From: Candidatus Daviesbacteria bacterium RIFCSPHIGHO2_02_FULL_39_12
Lineage (GTDB): Bacteria > Patescibacteriota > Microgenomatia > Daviesbacterales > UBA10151
Assembly: GCA_001777055.1 (NCBI GenBank)
Contig: MFCX01000013.1
Coordinates: forward strand, 2,276-32,462
Direction: 5' to 3'
Length of the DNA stretch: 30,187 nucleotides
A program made the translations under genes and the position numbers. The notes beneath the pieces are model-generated. The model searched no databases. It saw only the letters and a program-made list of their open reading frames with translations, and had not been told where the DNA came from. Shown piece after piece: positions 24,100-29,338 of the stretch (within the stretch, counting starts at the first letter, position 1; every line of letters starts with the position of its first letter).

Positions 24100-24654
24100 T
24101 TGAAAAAATCTGCTCAGGTTCATAAGGGTTTTACCCTGGTTGAACTTTTGGTAGTAATTGCAATTATCGCCATTTTGGCAGCAGTGGTTGTTTTGATCAT
24201 CAATCCTCTGGAATTAACAAGACGCGGCAGAGATGCAGCCAGGCTTTCAGATCTGGCAAATTTGCAAAATGCCATTAATGTGGCGGTTCAGGAAGCCACA
24301 GGATCGGGAACTGCTGATATTCTTTGCGCGGCCGGTTTTAATAATTCTGCCAGTTCATGTAAAGGTGTAAGTAATACAGGCACCAGAGCTTCGGACGGAA
24401 CAGGTTGGGTTGGGGTAAATTTGAGCGCTCAAAAGAGCGTTTCAGTGCCAACATTGCCTGCTGATCCGACCAATGATGCTATTAACCATTACGCCTATTG
24501 TTCTGATGGTGATGCCTGGGAAATAAATGCGGCTTTGGAATCAGACCAACAGAAGGATAAGAAGAAAAATGACGGCGGGGATGATGATACTTTGTATGAG
24601 GTTGGTTCTAATCTGAAGTTAGTCTCTGCAACGGGTGGAACATGTGCGTATTAG
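24100..24654 (+). CDS. Type IV prepilin, probable major pilin
   Basis: Prepilin with a ten-residue basic leader (MKKSAQVHKG) cut before F by the prepilin peptidase, then FTLVELLVVIAIIAILAAVV with the conserved Glu at +5. The helix continues INPLELTRRGRDAARLSDLANLQNAINVAV, the classical N-terminal helix of Gram-positive-type pilins. The globular part has four or more cysteines (LCAAG, SSCKG, YCSDG, GTCAY) that could form disulfides, and a very polar loop (DQQKDKKKNDGGDDDTLYEV). The start is set by the Shine-Dalgarno sequence at 24082-24091. Own promoter, strong SD and position between pilC and pilD suggest this is the main fibre subunit. Its sequence differs clearly from the three other pilins in the window. 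Confidence 0.88.
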   Translation: MKKSAQVHKGFTLVELLVVIAIIAILAAVVVLIINPLELTRRGRDAARLSDLANLQNAINVAVQEATGSGTADILCAAGFNNSASSCKGVSNTGTRASDGTGWVGVNLSAQKSVSVPTLPADPTNDAINHYAYCSDGDAWEINAALESDQQKDKKKNDGGDDDTLYEVGSNLKLVSATGGTCAY

Positions 24655-24678
24655 CAGCAATCAGCTGTCAGTCGTCAG

Positions 24679-25503
24679 ATGGTTATAATATTAGGATTTT
24701 TATTTGGATCGGTTTTAGGAAGCTTTGCTAAGGCTATTGCAGATAGAAGCTTGAGTCAACGGTCATTTGGGGGAAGGTCGTATTGTTCTCATTGCAAAAA
24801 AACTTTGAGGTGGTACGACCTTTTTCCTATTCTCTCATACCTTATTTTAAGAGGCAGATGCAGATATTGCCATACGTTAATCGGCCTCGATTATCCTTTG
24901 ACCGAAGTTATACTCGGTTTTATCATGGCTTTGTTTTTGAGTCAGACTACCGTACAGTTTACCGACTCTGCCGATCCTTTCAAAATAACATTGTTTATCA
25001 TGGGGCTGATTTTTAATATTTTTGTGATAGTGGTTTTATACATTGTGGCCTTAACAGACATTAGAAAGATGCTTATCCCCGATAGGGTAATATTACCCTC
25101 AATTGGGATAGGTTTTATTGCTTTGCTGGTTATTTACTTAACTAAGTATTTGCTCTTTCCTGTTTGGTTAACAGTTGAGCCGTTTGTCCGGTCTGTTGCA
25201 GCGGGTTTGGGAATCGGATTATTTTTTGCAACCTTGATTATTATTACTAAAGGCAGGGGTATGGGAGGAGGAGATGTAAAACTTGGAGCCTTTATTGGTT
25301 TATCTTTAGGATTTCCCAATTCTTTGGTGGCATTAATGCTGGCTTTTTTAACAGGGGCAATTGTATCAATATTTCTTATTTTATTTAAAAGAAAACATTT
25401 TGGCCAGACTATCCCCTTTGGCCCCTTTTTAGTTTTAGGCAGTTATATTTCTTTACTCTGGGGAAGACAAATAGTTGATTGGTACTTACGTTTATCAATT
25501 TAA
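24679..25503 (+). CDS. pilD: Prepilin peptidase (type IV leader peptidase)
   Basis: Membrane aspartyl protease that cuts prepilin leaders and N-methylates the new N-terminus. The N-terminal A24_N domain has two CxxC pairs (C36/C39 and C61/C64), usually binding zinc. The catalytic aspartates are D127 in LTDIRKMLIPD and D199 in GMGGGDVKLGAF. About seven or eight membrane helices. It processes the four prepilins encoded nearby. It starts after a short CAGCTGTCAGTCGTCAG repeat and has no evident Shine-Dalgarno sequence. Confidence 0.95.
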   Translation: MVIILGFLFGSVLGSFAKAIADRSLSQRSFGGRSYCSHCKKTLRWYDLFPILSYLILRGRCRYCHTLIGLDYPLTEVILGFIMALFLSQTTVQFTDSADPFKITLFIMGLIFNIFVIVVLYIVALTDIRKMLIPDRVILPSIGIGFIALLVIYLTKYLLFPVWLTVEPFVRSVAAGLGIGLFFATLIIITKGRGMGGGDVKLGAFIGLSLGFPNSLVALMLAFLTGAIVSIFLILFKRKHFGQTIPFGPFLVLGSYISLLWGRQIVDWYLRLSI

Positions 25504-25510
25504 CTTCATT

Positions 25511-25537
25511 GTCATTACGAGCGATTAGCGCGGCAAT
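25511..25537 (+). repeat. GTCATTGCGAGCGA-type repeat, copy 1
   Basis: Begins GTCATTACGAGCGATTAGC and continues GCGGCAATC, an imperfect palindrome just after pilD. It matches the reverse complement of 26601-26625 with one change over the first 19 bases. This repeat type recurs in many CPR and other genomes (from memory). It may act as a transcript-end stem-loop. Confidence 0.7.
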
Positions 25538-25552
25538 CTTCAAATTGGTATC

Positions 25553-25582
25553 TTGACAGATGTAAAAAATTGTATCAATAAT
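25553..25582 (+). promoter_or_regulatory. Promoter of the pilin pair
   Basis: TTGACA (25553-25558), 18-base spacer, AATAAT (25577-25582). Leader of about 24 bases to the ATG at 25613. Confidence 0.5.
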
Positions 25583-25612
25583 AAATATAGATATTAAAAT
25601 CTTTAAATTGAC

Positions 25613-26068
25613 ATGAAAAAGTTTCTGCCCAAAACTGTTAATAATCCTCGAGGTTTTACTTTAATTGAACTTCTGGTGGTTGTATCCATAATTGCTTTTC
25701 TTTCGGTAATTGGAGCAGCCGCGTTTGGTAATGCGCAGGCTCAGGCAAGGGATGGTAAAAGACGGGCGGATATAGATGCCATTTCAAAGGCACTGGAATC
25801 CAATTTTTCACCTACTTCAAGTACACCATATCCAGTTGATAGTACTGCTGAAGGTGGTACTCTTATGTCGTCCGGCTCAAATCCAACAGATCCCGGTGGC
25901 AATGGTAATCAGTCTTACAGTATAATAGTAGCAGCTCAGAAAACATATACAGTCTGCGCAAAATTAGAAAAAGGTAATGGTAATGCAGACGGAGATGGAA
26001 ATGGTTCAGCATTTACTAATGCAGGCGCTAATGCAGGTACTTGGTTTTGTAGAAAAAATCAGCAATGA
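25613..26068 (+). CDS. Type IV prepilin-like protein
   Basis: Leader MKKFLPKTVNNPRG is followed by FTLIELLVVVSIIAFLSVIG with Glu at +5. After the hydrophobic helix comes ARDGKRRADIDAISKALE, a motif shared with the pilins at 26065 and 27973 but not with the major pilin. The globular domain is small and low in complexity (GNGNADGDGNGS), with two cysteines (VCAKL, WFCRK) that may pair. Probably a minor pilin or pseudopilin exported by the adjacent machinery. It overlaps the next pilin by four bases. Confidence 0.88.
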   Translation: MKKFLPKTVNNPRGFTLIELLVVVSIIAFLSVIGAAAFGNAQAQARDGKRRADIDAISKALESNFSPTSSTPYPVDSTAEGGTLMSSGSNPTDPGGNGNQSYSIIVAAQKTYTVCAKLEKGNGNADGDGNGSAFTNAGANAGTWFCRKNQQ

Positions 26069-26583
26069 AACAAGTAAAATTACATAATAAAGGATTTACA
26101 TTAGTAGAACTCTTAGTTGTAGTAGCAATTATTGCTATTTTATCAGTAATAGGAATCACACTTTTTAGCAGCGCTCAACAAAATGCCAGGGATGCCAGAA
26201 GAAAGTCTGATATTGATGCTATTGCTAAAGCATTAGAAATTAAAAGGCAGCCTAGTATTGTTTATTATGTAAGTCTATTAAATACTGATTTTAGTAGCGG
26301 GGCAATTCCTACTGATACTACTACTGCCCAATACTGTATAAAAGTATATACAGCTGAGAATGGAGCACGCACAGAAACAAATCCTACTGTATGGAATGCG
26401 GATGGAAATGGGGCAGCAGTAGTGGGTACAGTATGTCCATCAAGCTATAGAAAAGCTACAACAGATAATGGTTTCCTGACTACTTATTTTCCTGTCGATA
26501 CTGAAAAGTCATGGAAGGTATGTGCTATATTAGAGAATACTAATGCATCTCCAAATGTCTATTGCAAAAATAGCGCGCAATAA
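26065..26583 (+). CDS. Type IV prepilin-like protein
   Basis: Leader MKQVKLHNKG, then FTLVELLVVVAIIAILSVIGITLF with Glu at +5, followed by ARDARRKSDIDAIAKALE, clearly paralogous to the preceding pilin. The C-terminal domain has four cysteines (QYCIKV, TVCPSS, KVCAIL, VYCKNS). The ATGA overlap couples its translation to the previous gene, so the two may form a heteromeric tip or minor-pilin complex. The gene uses AGT/GTA/ACA-type AT-rich codons more than pilB or pilT. A palindromic repeat follows the stop. Confidence 0.88.
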   Translation: MKQVKLHNKGFTLVELLVVVAIIAILSVIGITLFSSAQQNARDARRKSDIDAIAKALEIKRQPSIVYYVSLLNTDFSSGAIPTDTTTAQYCIKVYTAENGARTETNPTVWNADGNGAAVVGTVCPSSYRKATTDNGFLTTYFPVDTEKSWKVCAILENTNASPNVYCKNSAQ

Positions 26584-26600
26584 ATCCCTCGAAAATTCTA

Positions 26601-26625
26601 GTCATTGCTAATCGCTCGCAATGAC
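26601..26625 (-). repeat. GTCATTGCGAGCGA-type repeat, copy 2 (inverted)
   Basis: GTCATTGC, nine-base loop TAATCGCTC, GCAATGAC: a perfect eight-base inverted repeat. It is the reverse-orientation partner of the copy at 25511, so the two bracket the pilin pair. It could form a stable stem-loop at the 3' end of the pilin message, but no T-run follows. Confidence 0.75.
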
Positions 26626-26673
26626 GTCCGGTGAGCGCTTACCTCTGGAATATTACCTGGTTTTGCCGCAGAT

Positions 26674-26702
26674 TTGACAAATAGATATACTCCGTATATA
26701 CT
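26674..26702 (+). promoter_or_regulatory. Consensus promoter of the RelB/RelE-like module
   Basis: TTGACA (26674-26679), 17-base spacer, TATACT (26697-26702). It overlaps the TTG that opens the longest reading frame, so the true start is the ATG at 26713, only ten bases after the -10. The transcript would have a leader of about four bases. Confidence 0.75.
26685..26699. promoter_or_regulatory. Inverted repeat over the -10, likely antitoxin operator
   Basis: ATATAC-TCC-GTATAT, a perfect six-base inverted repeat covering the spacer and -10 of the module promoter. This is where RelB-type antitoxins usually bind to repress their own operon. Confidence 0.55.
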
Positions 26703-26712
26703 TAATATTACC

Positions 26713-27000
26713 ATGAGCTATGGAGTAATTAGTATAAAAGTTGATCCCCTTACCAAGAAAGAAGCCAAGTATACGGCTGAAAAGCTGGGTTTATCTTTGT
26801 CTGCTGTTTTAAAAGGTTTCTTAAAGCAATTCATCAGAACAAAAACAATTACTTTCAGCGTTGCCGAAGGTGAGGAACCAAGTGAATATTTAATCAAAGC
26901 AATGAAGCAAGCAAAAAAAGATTGGAAGGCAGGAAATGTTTCTCCGTCCTTTGATAATGCTAAGAATGCAATTGCCTGGCTTCATAAATCAAAGGTTTGA
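26713..27000 (+). CDS. RelB/DinJ-like antitoxin
   Basis: A 95-residue protein starting MSYGVISIKVDPLTKKEAKYTAEKLGLSLSAVLKGFLKQF: a short N-terminal strand then two helices, the ribbon-helix-helix layout of RelB/DinJ antitoxins. The C-terminal half (EYLIKAMKQAKKDW...NAIAWLHK) is the flexible toxin-binding tail typical of RelB. The start is moved to 26713 because the promoter covers the upstream TTG. Its stop overlaps the ATG of the toxin gene (TGATG). It probably neutralises the RelE-like protein encoded next and represses the operon through the inverted repeat. Confidence 0.8.
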   Translation: MSYGVISIKVDPLTKKEAKYTAEKLGLSLSAVLKGFLKQFIRTKTITFSVAEGEEPSEYLIKAMKQAKKDWKAGNVSPSFDNAKNAIAWLHKSKV

Positions 27001-27277
27001 TGAAGATATTTTTTACTAAAGACTTTCACAAACGTTATAAAGAAGTAAATGTCAGGATGCAAAATAGCGTTGACGAGCGGATACGTATTTTTCAAAGAGA
27101 CCCACTAGATCCACAGCTGAATAATCATGAACTTAAAAAAAATGGCAAGGATATAGCAGTATAGATATAACTGCCGACTATAGAGCTGTTTACAGAGAAG
27201 TAATCATGGGTAAAGGTATAGCTGTATATTTTATTGCCTTGGGTACACATGATGAGTTATATAAGCACAGTAGTTGA
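27000..27277 (+). pseudogene. RelE/YafQ-type mRNA interferase toxin, frameshifted
   Basis: Translation from the ATG at 27000 gives MKIFFTKDFHKRYKEV...DPQLNNHELKK, a RelE-superfamily N-terminus, but ends at TAG 27162-27164. After the A8 run at 27135-27142, another frame reads WQGYSSIDITADYRAVYREV and then AVYFIALGTHDELY up to TGA at 27275. This is exactly the family's continuation (KGKWxGYRSIxIxxDYRxVY). One extra A in the run would restore a toxin of about 92 residues. As assembled it is a frameshifted gene. A sequencing indel, true inactivation, or slippage at the A-run giving some full-length toxin are all possible. Confidence 0.8.
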
Positions 27278-27286
27278 ATGTCAGAT

Positions 27287-27514
27287 TTACTTAAAAGATT
27301 CCAGATATCTTAAAATTTTAGCTCCAAATTGACGAAGATCTTTAATATCATGCTTATAATCTTTGAAAAGAAGCTTAAAATCAAAATTATTGTAACCGTG
27401 AACTACCCTGTTTCTAAAATCTGCCGCACGGCCCATTTTCAATGATAATTCCCTGTTGATAATTTCTTTTTCTCCTAAAAATATAAAAGCATCCTTGGCT
27501 TTGTTAATTAACAT
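27287..27514 (-). CDS. hepT: HepT-like toxin, N-terminally shortened
   Basis: Seventy-five residues matching the C-terminal half of HepT (DUF86) RNases: FIFLGEKEIINRELSLKMGRAADFRNRVVHGYNNFD. The RX4HXY motif is intact (R34, H39, Y41); in characterised MntA-HepT pairs this holds the RNase site and the tyrosine that MntA AMPylates. Full HepT proteins are about 130-145 residues, so the first 60 or so, containing helices for the fold and dimer, are missing. An in-frame stop lies just upstream of the ATG. It overlaps mntA by 11 bases. It is probably a decayed or minimal toxin. Confidence 0.7.
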   Translation of the reverse strand: MLINKAKDAFIFLGEKEIINRELSLKMGRAADFRNRVVHGYNNFDFKLLFKDYKHDIKDLRQFGAKILRYLESFK

Positions 27515-27911
27515 AAGGAAATTTACCTTTTAAGTAAGAGTAATAGATTTTTCTAAGATGGGCAGTATCATAGTAGTTTTTTAATGTATCGGCTTCAAAA
27601 GCAATCTTGTCCTTTTCAGACTTTTGATAAATACATTGCCCTGTACTGATGATTTGAAACAGAAACAAGGGAGAAGAATTTTTATCAACTATTGATAAAT
27701 CCAAATCTTTAGGAAAGTTAATATCAGATATCAGGCTGTAAATATATTTATAGCCGATCTTATCTGCGTTATCCGCAACCACCGCTAAGTCAAAATCGCT
27801 GTCAGTTTTTGCTCTGCCGCTTATAACCGATCCTAATACATAAGCCAGTTTTATTCCAGGTTCTTTTGATAAGGAAGCATTAATTTGTGAAATTAATTTA
27901 TCGTCTATCAT
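27504..27911 (-). CDS. mntA: MntA-like minimal nucleotidyltransferase antitoxin
   Basis: A 135-residue nucleotidyltransferase of the MNT group. The signature is VLGSVISGRAKTDSDFDLAVV, with G27-S28 and the metal-binding D39/D41. The C-terminal FEADTLKNYYDTAHLRKIYY matches MntA proteins. In known pairs MntA transfers AMP to a HepT tyrosine and silences it. The ATG at 27911 is chosen over 27929 because a TATACT -10 covers the latter and ends eight bases before 27911, implying a leaderless message. It is complete, whereas the coupled hepT is shortened. Confidence 0.8.
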   Translation of the reverse strand: MIDDKLISQINASLSKEPGIKLAYVLGSVISGRAKTDSDFDLAVVADNADKIGYKYIYSLISDINFPKDLDLSIVDKNSSPLFLFQIISTGQCIYQKSEKDKIAFEADTLKNYYDTAHLRKIYYSYLKGKFPYVN

Positions 27912-27919
27912 AAATACTA

Positions 27920-27948
27920 AGTATAGCATTTGCAGTATTGACCTGCAA
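27920..27948 (-). promoter_or_regulatory. mntA promoter
   Basis: Minus strand: TTGCAG (27948-27943), 17-base spacer, TATACT (27925-27920). The start codon at 27911 lies eight bases beyond the -10. Confidence 0.6.
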
Positions 27949-27949
27949 A
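27929..27949. promoter_or_regulatory. Inverted repeat between divergent mntA and pilin-LamG genes
   Basis: TTTGCAG-TATTGAC-CTGCAAA, perfect seven-base arms with a seven-base spacer. It covers the -35 of mntA and the TTGACC that could be the -35 of the pilin gene, a good position for a shared repressor site. Confidence 0.55.
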
Positions 27950-27966
27950 CTATTCATTGTTAGGAT
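27938..27966 (+). promoter_or_regulatory. Possible promoter of the pilin-LamG gene
   Basis: TTGACC (27938-27943), 17-base spacer, TAGGAT (27961-27966); GATAAT at 27964-27969 is an alternative -10. The ATG at 27973 follows within a few bases, again predicting a leaderless message. Confidence 0.4.
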
Positions 27967-27972
27967 AATATT

Positions 27973-29295
27973 ATGTCCTGCCCTGTTAAGCTGTCCGTCT
28001 GCAGATTACCGAAGTATGAGCCTCACCCCAGGGGTGTAAGCAGGGGTGTAAGCGCAATTTTTCACCGCGAGGGTGGATTGGGGTTTACCCTGGTTGAGCT
28101 GCTGATAGTCATTACAATTATTGCCATATTATCTGTAGTAGGTACGGTCAGTTTTATCGGTATCAGAAATAAAGCCCTGGATACCAGAAAAAAAGCAGAT
28201 ATAGATGCTATCAGGAAAGCCTATGAACAAAACTTTGATCCAACTGAAAATAATGGCCAGGGAGGGTATAAAAAATTAAGGAATGATCAATTTGCCAATG
28301 GTAAAATTCCTACCCAACCTGACGGCAGATCATATATTGCTGTAATTGGCCCTCCTTCTGCGGATGGAAGTTTTCCTGCTGGAGCAGTTTCACCGTCTGA
28401 TGAAGCTTTTAGAGTGTGTACGCCCATAAACAATAATACAGTAGAGTGCAATAGACCCGCTGAAAATTGCTATTGCGGCACCTCTACATTAGGAGATAAT
28501 ACTGTTATTGCCCAGCTTGATAGTAGCAGTTCCCCTTCCTGTGACACCAACGGTACTCTTTCTGTAGGGCTTGTAGGCTACTGGAAATTGGATGAAAATA
28601 CAGGAGCTTTACAAACAGAAGACAGCAGCGTTTATGGAAATAATGCTATTGTTTACGGGTCTAAATCATTTGCTCAAGGTAAATTTGGTAATGCTATCAA
28701 TGGTGTTGATTCTTATGCTGTGATTAACACAACGACTGTCAATAATATCCTTAATAATTTTACAAATAAATTAACTGTATCCGTTTGGTTTAAAGAAAGT
28801 AGCCAGTCTAGCTGGCATCGGGTTTTTAGCAGGCACTCATGGCAGGTTAACAATGAAATTCCTTCCAGGCCCCGTTGGGGTATGTTTAATTATCCCCCAG
28901 CAGCCGGAAATGGCACTTTAACAGGAAAATTGGGTATAGAAAACGGTTTGGGAAACGGAATGGGGTCCACTTATGTACTTGCTATAAATCAATGGTATCA
29001 TGCAGTTTTAAAAGTTGATTCACCAAATACAACACTTTATATTTTTGGAGATTCCGGAGGACAATGGAGGCTAATTGAATCCAAAAATACACCAACAACC
29101 TCTGGTGAGTTCACGAATTTAGGTAATATTGGCATAGGGGCTGATGGCGGCGGTCCGGCACCTTCTGGTACCCCCTATCCTGCCAATAGTTGGGGTTTAG
29201 GATTAATAGATGAGTTTAGGATTTATAGTAGAGTATTATCAGATAGTGAAATTGACGCTTTAGATAACGGAGGCAACGGTTGTATTTCCCCCTGA
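27973..29295 (+). CDS. Prepilin-like protein fused to a LamG (concanavalin-like) domain
   Basis: The prepilin signal G-FTLVELLIVITIIAILSVVG is followed by ALDTRKKADIDAIRKAYE, as in the two pilins upstream. After a pilin-like region with several cysteines (VCTPI, VECNR, NCYCG) comes a linker and a LamG-type jelly roll (about 195-435): GLVGYWKLDENTG, SVWFKESS, INQWYHAVLKVD, GLGLIDEFRIYSRVLSDSEI. LamG domains bind sugars or proteins, so this looks like a tip adhesin displayed by the pilus. The leader before the cleavage site is unusually long (37 residues) and includes RGVSRGVS from a tandem 12-base duplication; no good in-frame alternative start exists downstream. It is divergent from mntA. Confidence 0.85.
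   Translation: MSCPVKLSVCRLPKYEPHPRGVSRGVSAIFHREGGLGFTLVELLIVITIIAILSVVGTVSFIGIRNKALDTRKKADIDAIRKAYEQNFDPTENNGQGGYKKLRNDQFANGKIPTQPDGRSYIAVIGPPSADGSFPAGAVSPSDEAFRVCTPINNNTVECNRPAENCYCGTSTLGDNTVIAQLDSSSSPSCDTNGTLSVGLVGYWKLDENTGALQTEDSSVYGNNAIVYGSKSFAQGKFGNAINGVDSYAVINTTTVNNILNNFTNKLTVSVWFKESSQSSWHRVFSRHSWQVNNEIPSRPRWGMFNYPPAAGNGTLTGKLGIENGLGNGMGSTYVLAINQWYHAVLKVDSPNTTLYIFGDSGGQWRLIESKNTPTTSGEFTNLGNIGIGADGGGPAPSGTPYPANSWGLGLIDEFRIYSRVLSDSEIDALDNGGNGCISP
28029..28052 (+). repeat. Tandem 12-base duplication in the prepilin leader
   Basis: CAGGGGTGTAAG occurs twice back to back and in frame (RGVSRGVS). The first copy also forms the palindrome CACCCC-A-GGGGTG with the preceding bases, suggesting a repeat element inserted into the leader region. 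Confidence 0.65.
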
Positions 29296-29338
29296 AAATC
29301 CTAGTCAGTATGCGGGCATGATAGTTGTGTAGCATGAG

